Assembly (NCBI RefSeq): GCF_030419005.1
Contig: NZ_CP106951.1
Span: forward strand, 806,001 to 870,000
Length of the DNA stretch: 64,000 nucleotides
Direction: 5' to 3'
From: Eleftheria terrae
GTDB lineage: Bacteria; Pseudomonadota; Gammaproteobacteria; Burkholderiales; Burkholderiaceae_C
Below are positions 27,601-42,600 of the stretch, piece by piece. The notes beneath the pieces are model-generated. The model saw nothing but the letters and a program-made list of their open reading frames with translations. It did no database searches and had not been told where the DNA came from. How positions within the stretch are numbered: position 1 is the stretch's first letter; each line of letters opens with the position of its first letter. Position numbers and translations under genes: made by a program.

Positions 27601-30600
27601 GCCCGTACCGCATCACGGTCACGGCGACGGACAGCGCCAAGGCCACTGCAACTCAGACCTTCGAGCTGGCCGTCAACAACCCGGCTCCCGAAGGTGCGGA
27701 TCAGACCGCGACCGTTGCCGAAGACCAAGTGCTGACCGGCACCGTGACCGCCACCGACGCCGACAACGACACGCTGGTGTTCACCAAGGCCACCGACCCG
27801 GCCAACGGCACCGTCACCGTCAACAGCAACGGCAGCTACACCTACACGCCCAAGGCTGACTTCAACGGCACTGACAGCTTCACCGTCAAGGTCGATGACG
27901 GCCAAGGTGGTGTGGATACGTTGACCGTCAAGGTCACCGTCTCTGCCGGCAACGATGCTCCGGTGATCGTTGGCAACCTGGCTGACCGCACGGGCACCGA
28001 TGCTGCTCCGGTCTCCATTCCGACTGCAGGCGGCTTCACCGATATCGACGCGGGCGACCAGCTGACCTACACCGCCACCGGCTTGCCGGCGGGCCTGAGC
28101 ATCGACGCCAACACGGGCGTCATCTCTGGCACGCTGTCGTCGGATGCCAGCGTTGCGGGTCCTTACCGCATCACCGTCACCGCTACCGACAGCGCCAAGG
28201 CCACTGCAACTCAGACCTTTGAGCTGGCCGTCAACAACCCGGCTCCTGAAGGTGCGGATCAGACCGCGACCGTTGCCGAAGACCAAGTCCTGACTGGCAC
28301 CGTCACTGCCACGGACGCCGACAACGACACCCTCGTCTTCACCAAGGCCACCGACCCGGCCAACGGCACCGTTACCGTCAACAGCAACGGCAGCTACACC
28401 TACACGCCTAAGGCTGATTTCAACGGCGCCGACAGCTTCACTGTCAAGGTCGATGACGGCCAAGGTGGTGTGGACACCTTGACCGTCAAGGTCACCGTCT
28501 CTGCTGGCAACGATGCTCCGGTGATCGTTGGCAACCTGGCTGACCGCACAGGCACCGACGCTGCTCCGGTCTCCATTCCGACTGCAGGCGGCTTCGCCGA
28601 TATCGACACGGGCGACCAGCTGACCTACACCGCGACCGGCCTGCCGGCGGGCTTGAGCATCGACACCAACACCGGTGTCATCTCTGGCACCCTGTCGTCG
28701 GATGCCAGCGTCTCCGGCCCGTACCGCATCACCGTCACGGCCACCGACAGCGCCAAGGCGACTGCCAGCCAAACCTTCGAGCTGGCCGTCAACAACCCGG
28801 CTCCCGAAGGCACTGACCAAACCGTCTCTGTCAATGAAGACCAGGTCCTGACTGGCACCGTCACTGCCACGGACGCCGACAACGACACCCTCGTCTTCAC
28901 CAAGGCCAGCGACCCGGCCAACGGCACCGTCACCGTCAACAGCAACGGCAGCTACACCTACACGCCTAAGGCTGATTTCAACGGCGCCGACAGCTTCACT
29001 GTCAAGGTCGATGACGGCCAAGGTGGTGTGGACACGTTGACCGTCAAGGTCACCGTCTCTGCTGGCAACGATGCTCCGGTGATCGTTGGCAACCTGGCCA
29101 ACAGCACGGGCACCGACGCTGCTCCGGTCTCCATCGCCACCGCTGGCGGCTTCACCGATATCGACGCGGGCGACCAGCTCACCTATACCGCCACCGGCCT
29201 GCCGGCGGGCCTGAGCATTGACGCCACTACCGGTGTCATCTCCGGCACGCTGTCGTCGGACGCCAGCGTTGTGGGCCCGTACCGCATCACCGTCACCGCT
29301 ACCGATAGCGCCAACGCCACCGCAACTCAGACCTTCGAGCTGGCTGTCAACAACCCGGCGCCGGAAGGTGCGGATCAAGCCGTCACCGTGGCGGAAGACC
29401 AAGTGCTGACCGGCACCGTGACCGCCACCGACGCCGACAACGACACGCTGGTGTTCACCAAGGCCACCGACCCGGCCAACGGCACTGTCACCGTCAACAG
29501 CAACGGCAGCTACACCTACACGCCCAAGGCGGACTTCAACGGCACTGACAGCTTCACCGTCAAGGTCGACGACGGCCAAGGTGGTGTGGACACGTTGACC
29601 GTCAAGGTCACCGTCTCTGCTGGCAACGATGCTCCGGTGATCGTTGGCAACCTGGCTGACCGCACGGGCACCGATGCTGCTCCGGTCTCCATTCCGACTG
29701 CAAGCGGCTTCACCGATATCGACGCGGGCGACAAGCTCACCTATACCGCCACCGGCCTGCCGGCGGGCCTGAGCATCGACGCCAACACCGGCGTCATCTC
29801 CGGCACGCTGTCGTCGGATGCCAGCGTCTCCGGCCCGTACCGCATCACGGTCACGGCGACAGACAGCGCCAAGGCGACTGCCAGCCAAACCTTCGAACTG
29901 GCCGTGAACAACCCGGCTCCTGAAGGTGCGGACCAAGCCGTCACCGCGACGGAAGACCAAGTGCTGACCGGCACCGTGACCGCCACCGACGCCGACAACG
30001 ACACGCTGGTGTTCACCAAGGCCACCGATCCGGCCAACGGCACCGTCACCGTCAACAGCAACGGCAGCTACACCTACACGCCCAAGGCGGACTTCAACGG
30101 CACCGACAGCTTCACCGTCAAGGTCGACGACGGCCAAGGCGGTGTGGACACCTTGACCGTCAAGGTCACCGTCTCTGCTGGCAACGATGCTCCGGTGATC
30201 GTCGGCAACCTGGCTGACCGCACGGGCACCGATGCCGCTCCGGTCTCCATTGCCACCGCTGGCGGCTTCACCGATATCGACGCGGGCGACCAGCTGACCT
30301 ACACCGCCACCGGCTTGCCGGCGGGCCTGAGCATCGACGCCAACACCGGCGTCATCTCTGGCACGCTGTCGTCGGATGCCAGCGTTGCGGGTCCGTACCG
30401 CATCACCGTCACCGCTACCGACAGCGCCAAGGCCACTGCAACTCAGACCTTTGAGCTGGCCGTTAACAACCCGGCTCCCGAAGGTGCGGATCAGACCGCG
30501 ACCGTTGCCGAAGACCAAGTGCTGACCGGCACCGTGACCGCGACCGATGCCGACAACGACACGCTGGTGTTCACCAAGGCCACCGACCCGGCCAACGGCA

Positions 30601-33600
30601 CCGTCACTGTCAACAGCAACGGCAGCTACACCTACACGCCTAAGGCTGATTTCAACGGCGCCGACAGCTTCACTGTCAAGGTCGATGACGGCCAAGGTGG
30701 TGTGGACACCTTGACCGTCAAGGTCACCGTCTCTGCCGGCAACGATGCTCCGGTGATCGTTGGCAACCTGGCTGACCGCACGGGCACCGATGCCGCTCCG
30801 GTCTCCATTCCGACTGCAGGCGGCTTCACCGATATCGACGCGGGCGACCAGCTCACCTATACCGCCACCGGCTTGCCCGCAGGCCTGAGCATCGACGCCA
30901 ACACGGGCGTCATCTCTGGCACGCTGTCGTCGGATGCCAGCGTCTCCGGCCCGTATCGCATCACCGTCACGGCGACGGACAGCGCCAAGGCCACTGCAAC
31001 TCAGACCTTCGAGCTGGCCGTCAACAACCCGGCGCCGGAAGGCGCGGACCAAGCCGTCACCGTGGCGGAAGACCAAGTGCTCAACGGCACCGTGACCGCG
31101 ACCGATGTTGACAACGACACGCTGGTGTTCACCAAGGCCACCGACCCGGCCAACGGCACTGTCACCGTCAACAGCAACGGCAGCTACACCTACACGCCCA
31201 AGGCGGACTTCAACGGCATTGACAGCTTCACTGTCAAGGTCGACGACGGCCAAGGCGGTGTGGACACGTTGACCGTCAAGGTCACCGTCTCTGCTGGCAA
31301 CGATGCTCCGGTGATCGTTGGCAACCTGGCCAACAGCACGGGCACCGACGCTGCTCCGGTCTCCATTCCGACTGCAGGCGGCTTCGCCGATATCGACGCG
31401 GGCGACAAGCTTACCTATACCGCCACCGGCCTGCCGGCGGGCCTGAGCATTGATGCCAACACCGGCGTCATCTCTGGCACGCTGTCGTCGGACGCCAGCG
31501 TTTCCGGCCCGTACCGCATCACGGTCACGGCAACGGACAGCGCCAAGGCGACTGCCAGCCAAACCTTCGAACTGGCCGTGAACAACCCGGCCCCTGAAGG
31601 TGCGGACCAAGCCGTCACCGCGACGGAAGACCAAGTGCTGACGGGCTCGGTAACCGCTACCGACGCCGACAACGACACGCTGGTGTTCACCAAGGCCACC
31701 GATCCGGCCAACGGCACCGTCACCGTCAACAGCAACGGCAGCTACACCTACACGCCCAAGGCGGACTTCAACGGCACCGACAGCTTCACCGTCAAGGTCG
31801 ACGACGGCCAAGGCGGTGTGGACACGTTGACCGTCAAGGTCACCGTCTCTGCTGGCAACGATGCTCCGGTGATCGTTGGCAACCTGGCGAACAGCACGGG
31901 CACCGATGCTGCTCCGGTCTCCATCGCCACAGCTGGCGGCTTCGCCGACATCGACGCGGGCGACCAGCTGACCTACACCGCCACCGGCTTGCCGGCGAGC
32001 CTGAGCATCGACGCCAACACGGGCGTCATCTCTGGCACCCTGTCGTCGGATGCCAGCGTTGCGGGTCCGTACCGCATCACCGTCACCGCTACCGACAGCG
32101 CCAAGGCCACTGCAACTCAGACCTTTGAGCTGGCCGTTAACAACCCGGCTCCCGAAGGTGCGGATCAGACCGCGACCGTTGCCGAAGACCAAGTGCTGAC
32201 CGGCACCGTGACCGCGACCGATGCCGACAACGACACGCTGGTGTTCACCAAGGCCACCGATCCGGCCAACGGCACCGTCACCGTCAACAGCAACGGCAGC
32301 TACACCTACACGCCCAAGGCGGACTTCAACGGCACTGACAGCTTCACTGTCAAGGTCGACGACGGTCAAGGTGGTGTGGACACGCTGACCGTCAAGGTCA
32401 CTGTCTCTGCCGGCAACGATGCTCCGGTGATCGTTGGCAACCTGGCCAACAGCACGGGCACCGACGCTGCTCCGGTCTCCATTCCGACTGCAGGCGGCTT
32501 CACCGATATCGACGCGGGCGACCAGCTCACCTATACCGCCATCGGCCTGCCGGCGGGCCTGAGCATCGACGCCAACACCGGCGTCATCTCTGGCACGCTG
32601 TCGTCCGATGCCAGCGTCTCCGGCCCGTACCGAATCACGGTCACGGCGACGGACAGCGCCAAGGCCACTGCCAGCCAGACGTTCGAACTGGCCGTCAACA
32701 ACCCGGCTCCTGAAGGTGCGGACCAAGCCGTCACCGCGACGGAAGACCAAGTGCTGACCGGCTCGGTAACCGCTACCGACGCCGACAACGACACGCTGGT
32801 GTTCACCAAGGCCACCGACCCGGCCAACGGCACCGTCACCGTCAACAGCAACGGCAGCTACACCTACACGCCCAAGGCGGACTTCAACGGCGCCGACAGC
32901 TTCACCGTCAAGGTCGACGACGGCCAAGGCGGTGTGGACACGCTGACCGTCAAGGTCACCGTCTCTGCTGGCAACGATGCTCCGGTGATCGTTGGCAACC
33001 TGGCCAACAGCACGGGCACCGACGCTGCCCCCGTCTCCATCGCCACCGCTGGCGGCTTCGCCGATATCGACGCGGGCGACAGGCTCACCTATACCGCGAC
33101 CGGCCTGCCGGCGGGCTTGAGCATCGACACCAACACCGGTGTCATCTCTGGCACCCTGTCGTCGGATGCCAGCGTCTCCGGCCCGTACCGCATCACCGTC
33201 ACGGCCACCGACAGCGCCAAGGCGACTGCCAGCCAAACCTTCGAGCTGGCCGTCAACAACCCGGCTCCCGAAGGCACTGACCAAACCGTCTCTGTCAATG
33301 AAGACCAGGTCCTGACTGGCACCGTCACTGCCACGGACGCCGACAACGACACCCTCGTCTTCACCAAGGCCAGCGACCCGGCCAACGGCACCGTCACCGT
33401 CAACAGCAACGGCAGCTACACCTACACGCCCAAGGCGGACTTCAACGGCGCCGACAGCTTCACCGTCAAGGTCGACGACGGCCAAGGCGGTGTGGACACG
33501 CTGACCGTCAAGGTCACCGTCTCTGCTGGCAACGATGCTCCGGTGATCGTTGGCAACCTGGCTGACCGCACGGGCACCGACGCTGCCCCCGTCTCCATCG

Positions 33601-36600
33601 CCACCGCTGGCGGCTTCACCGACATCGACGCGGGCGACCAGCTGACCTACACCGCCACCGGCCTGCCGGCGGGCCTGAGCATCGACGCCAACACCGGCGT
33701 CATCTCCGGCACGCTGTCGTCGGACGCCAGCGTTTCCGGCCCGTACCGCATCACGGTCACGGCAACGGACAGCGCCAAGGCGACTGCCAGCCAAACCTTC
33801 GAACTGGCCGTGAACAACCCGGCCCCTGAAGGTGCGGACCAAGCCGTCACCGCGACGGAAGACCAAGTGCTGACGGGCTCGGTAACCGCTACCGACGCTG
33901 ACAACGACACCCTCGTCTTCACCAAGGCCACCGATCCGGCCAACGGCACCGCCACCGTCAACAGCAACGGCAGCTACACCTACACGCCCAAGGCGGACTT
34001 CAACGGCACCGACAGCTTCACTGTCAAGGTCGACGACGGCCAAGGTGGTGTGGACACGCTGACCGTCAAGGTCACCGTCTCTGCCGGCAACGATGCTCCG
34101 GTGATCGTTGGCAACCTGGCTGACCGCACGGGCACCGATGCCGCTCCGGTCTCCATTGCCACCGCTGGCGGCTTCGCCGACATCGACGCGGGCGACCAGC
34201 TGACCTACACCGCCACCGGCCTGCCGGCGGGCTTGAGCATCGACACCAACACCGGTGTCATCTCTGGCACCCTGTCGTCCGATGCCAGCGTCTCCGGCCC
34301 GTACCGCATCACGGTCACGGCAACGGACAGCGCCAAGGCGACTGCCAGCCAAACCTTCGAGCTGGCCGTGAACAACCCGGCTCCTGAAGGTGCGGACCAA
34401 GCCGTCACCGCGACGGAAGACCAAGTGCTGACGGGCTCAGTAACCGCTACCGACGCTGACAACGACACCCTCGTCTTCAGCAAGGCGACTGACCCGGCCA
34501 ACGGCACCGTCACCGTCAACAGCAACGGCAGCTACACCTACACGCCCAAGGCGGACTTCAACGGCACTGACAGCTTCACCGTCAAGGTCGACGACGGCCA
34601 AGGCGGTGTGGACACGTTGACCGTCAAGGTCACCGTCTCTGCTGGCAACGATGCTCCGGTGATCGTTGGCAACCTGGCTGACCGCACGGGCACCGATGCC
34701 GCTCCGGTCTCCATTGCCACCGCTGGCGGCTTCGCCGATATCGACGCGGGCGACCAGCTGACCTACACCGCCACCGGCTTGCCGGCGGGCCTGAGCATTG
34801 ATGCCAACACCGGCGTCATCTCTGGCACGCTGTCGTCGGATGCCAGCGTCTCCGGCCCGTACCGCATCACCGTCACCGCCACCGACAGCGCCAACGCCAC
34901 CGCAACTCAGACCTTCGAGCTGGCTGTCAACAACCCGGCTCCTGAAGGTGCGGACCAAGCCGTCACCGCGACGGAAGACCAAGTGCTGACGGGCTCGGTA
35001 ACCGCTACCGACGCTGACAACGACACCCTCGTCTTCAGCAAGGCGACTGACCCGGCCAACGGCACCGTCACCGTCAACAGCAACGGCAGCTACACCTACA
35101 CGCCCAAGGCGGACTTCAACGGCACCGACAGCTTCACTGTCAAGGTCGACGACGGCCAAGGCGGTGTGGACACCTTGACCGTCAAGGTCACCGTCTCTGC
35201 TGGCAACGATGCTCCGGTGATCGTTGGCAACCTGGCTGACCGCACGGGCACCGATGCCGCTCCGGTCTCCATCGCCACCGCTGGCGGCTTCGCCGACATC
35301 GACGCGGGCGACCAGCTGACCTATACCGCCACCGGCCTGCCGGCGGGCCTGAGCATCGACGCCAACACCGGCGTCATCTCCGGCACGCTGTCGTCGGATG
35401 CCAGCGTCTCCGGCCCGTACCGCATCACGGTCACGGCGACGGACAGCGCCAAAGCCACCGCGACTCAGACCTTCGAGCTGGCTGTCAACAACCCGGCTCC
35501 CGAAGGTGCGGATCAGACAGCTACCGTTGCCGAAGACCAAGTGCTGACCGGCACCCTGACCGCGACCGATGCCGACAACGACACCCTCGTCTTCACCAAG
35601 GCCACCGATCCGGCCAACGGCACCGTCACCGTCAACAGCAACGGCAGCTACACCTACACGCCCAAGGCGGACTTCAACGGCACCGACAGCTTCACCGTCA
35701 AGGTCGACGACGGCCAAGGCGGTGTGGACACGTTGACCGTCAAGGTCACCGTCTCTGCTGGCAACGATGCTCCGGTGATCGTTGGCAACCTGGCTGACCG
35801 CACGGGCACCGATGCCGCTCCGGTCTCCATTGCCACCGCTGGCGGCTTCGCCGACATCGACGCGGGCGACCAGCTGACCTACACCGCCACCGGCTTGCCG
35901 GCGGGCCTGAGCATTGATGCCAACACCGGCGTCATCTCTGGCACGCTGTCGTCGGATGCCAGCGTTGCGGGCCCGTACCGCATCACCGTCACCGCCACCG
36001 ACAGCGCCAACGCCACCGCAACTCAGACCTTCGAGCTGGCTGTCAACAACCCGGCTCCTGAAGGTGCGGACCAAGCCGTCACCGCGACGGAAGACCAAGT
36101 GCTGACGGGCTCGGTAACCGCTACCGACGCTGACAACGACACCCTCGTCTTCAGCAAGGCGACTGACCCGGCCAACGGCACCGTCACCGTCAACAGCAAC
36201 GGCAGCTACACCTACACGCCCAAGGCTGACTTCAACGGCACTGACAGCTTCACTGTCAAGGTCGACGACGGCCAAGGCGGTGTGGACACGTTGACCGTCA
36301 AGGTCACCGTCTCTGCTGGCAACGATGCTCCGGTGATCGTTGGCAACCTGGCCAACAGCACGGGCACCGACGCTGCTCCGGTCTCCATCGCCACCGCTGG
36401 CGGCTTCGCCGACATCGACGCGGGCGACCAGCTGACCTATACCGCCACCGGCCTGCCGGCGGGCCTGAGCATTGATGCCAACACCGGCGTCATCTCTGGC
36501 ACGCTGTCGTCGGATGCCAGCGTTGCGGGCCCGTACCGCATCACCGTCACCGCCACCGACAGCGCCAACGCCACCGCAACTCAGACCTTCGAGCTGGCTG

Positions 36601-39600
36601 TCAACAACCCGGCTCCTGAAGGTGCGGACCAAGCCGTCACCGCGACGGAAGACCAAGTGCTGACGGGCTCGGTAACCGCTATCGACGCTGACAACGACAC
36701 CCTCGTCTTCAGCAAGGCGACTGACCCGGCCAACGGCACCGTCACCGTCAACAGCAACGGCAGCTACACCTACACGCCTAAGGCGGACTTCAACGGCACT
36801 GACAGCTTCACTGTCAAGGTCGACGACGGCCAAGGTGGTGTGGACACGCTGACCGTCAAGGTCACTGTCTCTGCCGGCAACGATGCTCCGGTGATCGTTG
36901 GCAACCTGGCTGACCGCACGGGCACCGATGCTGCTCCGGTCTCCATTCCGACTGCAGGCGGCTTCACCGATATCGACGCGGGCGACCAGCTCACCTATAC
37001 CGCCACCGGCTTGCCCGCAGGCCTGAGCATCGACGCCAACACCGGCGTCATCTCTGGCACGCTGTCGTCGGATGCCAGCGTTGCGGGTCCGTACCGCATC
37101 ACCGTCACCGCCACCGACAGCGCCAACGCCACCGCAACTCAGACCTTCGAGCTGGCTGTCAACAACCCGGCGCCGGAAGGTGCGGATCAAGCCGTCACCG
37201 TGGCCGAAGACCAAGTGCTGACGGGCTCGGTAACCGCTACCGACGCTGACAACGACACCCTCGTCTTCAGCAAGGCGACCGACCCGGCCAACGGCACCGT
37301 CACCGTCAACAGCAACGGCAGCTACACCTACACGCCCAAGGCTGACTTCAACGGCACCGACAGCTTCACCGTCAAGGTCGACGACGGCCAAGGCGGTGTG
37401 GATACGTTGACCGTCAAGGTCACCGTCTCTGCTGGCAACGATGCTCCGGTGATCATTGGCAACCTGGCCAACAGCACGGGCACCGACGCTGCCCCCGTCT
37501 CCATCGCCACCGCTGGCGGCTTCGCCGATATCGACGCGGGCGACCAGCTCACCTATACCGCGACCGGCCTGCCGGCGGGCTTGAGCATCGACACCAACAC
37601 CGGTGTCATCTCTGGCACCCTGTCGTCCGATGCCAGCGTCTCCGGCCCGTACCGCATCACCGTCACGGCCACCGACAGCGCCAAGGCGACTGCCAGCCAA
37701 ACCTTCGAGCTGGCCGTCAACAACCCGGCTCCCGAAGGCACTGACCAAACCGTCTCTGTCAATGAAGACCAAGTCCTGACTGGCACCGTCACTGCCACGG
37801 ACGCCGACAACGACACCCTCGTCTTCACCAAGGCCAGCGACCCGGCCAACGGCACCGTCACCGTCAACAGCAACGGCAGCTACACCTACACGCCCAAGGC
37901 GGACTTCAACGGCACTGACAGCTTCACTGTCAAGGTCGACGACGGCCAAGGTGGTGTGGACACGCTGACCGTCAAGGTCACTGTCTCTGCCGGCAACGAT
38001 GCTCCGGTGATCGTTGGCAACCTGTCCAACAGCACGGGCACCGACGCTGCTCCGGTCTCCATCGCCACCGCTGGGGGTTTCGCCGACATCGACGCGGGCG
38101 ACAAGCTGACTTACACCGCCACCGGCCTGCCGGCGGGCTTGAGCATCGACACCAACACCGGTGTCATCTCTGGCACGCTGTCGTCGGATGCCAGCATTGC
38201 GGGTCCGTACCGCATCACCGTCACCGCTACCGACAGCGCCAAGGCCACTGCAACTCAGACCTTTGAGCTGGCCGTTAACAACCCGGCTCCCGAAGGTGCG
38301 GACCAAGCTGTCACCGCGACGGAAGACCAAGTGCTGACCGGCACCGTGACCGCGACCGATGCCGACAACGACACGCTGGTGTTCACCAAGGCCACCGATC
38401 CGGCCAACGGCACCGTCACCGTCAACAGCAACGGCAGCTACACCTACACGCCCAAAGCTGACTTCAACGGCACCGACAGCTTCACCGTCAAGGTCGACGA
38501 CGGCCAAGGCGGTGTGGATACGCTGACCGTCAAGGTCACCGTCTCTGCTGGCAACGATGCTCCGGTGATCGTTGGCAACCTGGCTGACCGCACGGGCACC
38601 GATGCCGCTCCGGTCTCCATTCCGACTGCAGGCGGCTTCACCGATATCGACGCGGGCGACCAGCTCACCTATACCGCCACCGGCCTGCCGGCGGGCCTGA
38701 GTATTGACGCCACTACCGGTGTCATCTCCGGCACGCTCTCGTCGGATGCCAGCGTCTCCGGCCCGTACCGCATCACCGTCACCGCCACCGATAGCGCCAA
38801 CGCCACCGCAACTCAGACCTTCGAGCTGGCCGTCAACAACCCGGCTCCCGAAGGTGCGGATCAGACAGCTACCGTTGCCGAAGACCAAGTGCTGACCGGC
38901 ACCCTGACCGCGACCGATGCCGACAACGACACCCTCGTCTTCACCAAGGCCACCGATCCGGCCAACGGCACTGTCACCGTCAACAGCAACGGCAGCTACA
39001 CCTACACGCCCAAGGCTGACTTCAACGGCACTGACAGCTTCACTGTCAAGGTCGACGACGGCCAAGGTGGTGTGGACACCTTGACCGTCAAGGTCACCGT
39101 CTCTGCTGGCAACGATGCTCCGGTGATCATTGGCAACCTGGCCAACAGCACGGGCACCGACGCTGCCCCCGTCTCCATCGCCACCGCTGGCGGCTTCGCC
39201 GATATCGACGCGGGCGACAAGCTCACCTACACCGCCACCGGCCTGCCGGCGGGCCTGAGCATCGACGCCAACACCGGTGTCATCTCTGGCACGCTGGCGT
39301 CGGATGCCAGCGTTGCGGGCCCGTACCGCATCACCGTCACCGCCACTGATAGCGCCAACGCCACTGCAACTCAGACCTTCGAGCTGGCCGTCAACAACCC
39401 GGCTCCCGAAGGCGCGGACCAAGCTGTCACCGTGGCGGAAGACCAAGTGCTCAACGGCACCGTGACCGCGACCGACGTCGACAACGACACGCTGGTGTTC
39501 ACCAAGGCCACCGATCCGGCCAACGGCACTGTCACCGTCAACAGCAACGGCAGCTACACCTACACGCCCAAGGCTGACTTCAACGGCATTGACAGCTTCA

Positions 39601-42600
39601 CTGTCAAGGTCGACGACGGCCAAGGTGGTGTGGACACCTTGACCGTCAAGGTCACCGTCTCTGCTGGCAACGATGCTCCGGTGATCATTGGCAACCTGGC
39701 CAACAGCACGGGCACCGACGCTGCCCCCGTCTCCATCGCCACCGCTGGCGGCTTCGCCGATATCGACGCGGGCGACAAGCTAACCTACACCGCCACCGGC
39801 CTGCCGGCGGGCCTGAGCATCGACGCCAACACCGGTGTCATCTCTGGCACGCTGGCGTCGGATGCCAGCGTCTCCGGCCCGTATCGCATCACGGTCACGG
39901 CAACGGACAGCGCCAAGGCGACTACCAGCCAGACGTTCGAGCTGGCCGTGAACAACCCGGCTCCCGAAGGCGCAGACCAAACCGTCTCTGTCAATGAAGA
40001 CCAGGTCCTGACTGGCACCGTCACTGCCACGGACGCCGACAACGACACCCTCGTCTTCACCAAGGCCACCGACCCGGCCAACGGCACCGTCACTGTCAAC
40101 AGCAACGGCAGCTACACCTACACGCCTAAGGCTGATTTCAACGGCGCCGACAGCTTCACTGTCAAGGTCGATGACGGCCAAGGTGGTGTGGACACCTTGA
40201 CCGTCAAGGTCACCGTCTCTGCCGGCAACGATGCTCCGGTGATCGTTGGCAACCTGGCTGACCGCACGGGCACCGATGCCGCTCCGGTCTCCATTCCGAC
40301 TGCAGGCGGCTTCACCGATATCGACGCGGGCGACCAGCTCACCTATACCGCCACCGGCTTGCCCGCAGGCCTGAGCATCGACGCCAACACGGGCGTCATC
40401 TCTGGCACGCTGTCGTCGGATGCCAGCGTCTCCGGCCCGTATCGCATCACCGTCACGGCGACGGACAGCGCCAAGGCCACTGCAACTCAGACCTTCGAGC
40501 TGGCCGTCAACAACCCGGCGCCGGAAGGCGCGGACCAAGCCGTCACCGTGGCGGAAGACCAAGTGCTCAACGGCACCGTGACCGCGACCGATGTTGACAA
40601 CGACACGCTGGTGTTCACCAAGGCCACCGACCCGGCCAACGGCACTGTCACCGTCAACAGCAACGGCAGCTACACCTACACGCCCAAGGCGGACTTCAAC
40701 GGCATTGACAGCTTCACTGTCAAGGTCGACGACGGCCAAGGCGGTGTGGACACGTTGACCGTCAAGGTCACCGTCTCTGCTGGCAACGATGCTCCGGTGA
40801 TCGTTGGCAACCTGGCCAACAGCACGGGCACCGACGCTGCTCCGGTCTCCATTCCGACTGCAGGCGGCTTCGCCGATATCGACGCGGGCGACAAGCTTAC
40901 CTATACCGCCACCGGCCTGCCGGCGGGCCTGAGCATTGATGCCAACACCGGCGTCATCTCTGGCACGCTGTCGTCGGACGCCAGCGTTTCCGGCCCGTAC
41001 CGCATCACGGTCACGGCAACGGACAGCGCCAAGGCGACTGCCAGCCAAACCTTCGAACTGGCCGTGAACAACCCGGCCCCTGAAGGTGCGGACCAAGCCG
41101 TCACCGCGACGGAAGACCAAGTGCTGACGGGCTCGGTAACCGCTACCGACGCTGACAACGACACCCTCGTCTTCACCAAGGCCACCGATCCGGCCAACGG
41201 CACCGTCACCGTCAACAGCAACGGCAGCTACACCTACACGCCCAAGGCGGACTTCAACGGCACCGACAGCTTCACTGTCAAGGTCGACGACGGCCAAGGC
41301 GGTGTGGACACGTTGACCGTCAAGGTCACCGTCTCTGCTGGCAACGATGCTCCGGTGATCGTTGGCAACCTGGCGAACAGCACGGGCACCGATGCTGCTC
41401 CGGTCTCCATCGCCACAGCTGGCGGCTTCGCCGACATCGACGCGGGCGACCAGCTGACCTACACCGCCACCGGCTTGCCGGCGAGCCTGAGCATCGACGC
41501 CAACACGGGCGTCATCTCTGGCACCCTGTCGTCGGATGCCAGCGTCTCCGGCCCGTACCGCATCACCGTCACGGCGACGGACAGCGCCAACGCCACCGCA
41601 ACTCAAACCTTCGAGCTGGCCGTCAACAACCCGGCTCCCGAAGGCGCAGACCAAACCGTCTCTGTCAATGAAGACCAGGTCCTGACTGGCACCGTCACTG
41701 CCACGGACGCCGACAACGACACCCTCGTCTTCACCAAGGCCACCGATCCGGCCAACGGCACCGTCACCGTCAACAGCAACGGCAGCTACACCTACACGCC
41801 CAAGGCGGACTTCAACGGCACCGACAGCTTCACTGTCAAGGTCGACGACGGCCAAGGTGGTGTGGACACGCTGACCGTCAAGGTCACTGTCTCTGCCGGC
41901 AACGATGCTCCGGTGATCGTTGGCAACCTGGCTGACCGCACGGGCACCGATGCCGCTCCGGTCTCCATCGCCACCGCTGGCGGCTTCACCGATATCGACG
42001 CGGGCGACAAGCTGACCTATACCGCCACCGGCCTGCCGGCAGGGCTGAGCATCGACGCCAACACGGGCGTCATCTCTGGCACCCTGTCGTCCGATGCCAG
42101 CCTCTCCGGCCCGTACCGCATCACGGTCACGGCAACGGACAGCGCCAAGGCGACTGCCAGCCAAACCTTCGAGCTGGCCGTCAACAACCCGGCTCCCGAA
42201 GGCACTGACCAAACCGTCTCTGTCAATGAAGACCAGATCCTGACGGGCACCGTCACTGCCGCGGACGCCGACAACGACACCCTCGTCTTCACCAAGGCCA
42301 GCGACCCCACCAACGGCACCGTCACTGTCAACAAGGACGGCAGCTACACCTACACGGCCAAGCCCAACTTCAACGGCAGCGACAGCTTCACCGTCAAGGT
42401 GGACGATGGCCAGGGCGGCACCGACACCGTCACCGTCAACGTGACCGTCAACCCCGTCAACGACGCCCCCGTGGCCATCGTCGACGGCCCCACCGCGCTC
42501 GCCGGCCTGCGGGGCGAGTACTTCGCGTTCAACGGACTCAGCTCCAGCGATGTCATCGACTCGCTGGCCGAGGCGCGCGACTACATCGCCACCCGAGCCG

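Noticed and set aside
25728..42467. The regular array read as a CRISPR or a non-coding satellite.
   Set aside because: Units are 558 bp, contiguous without spacers, and maintain one reading frame throughout.
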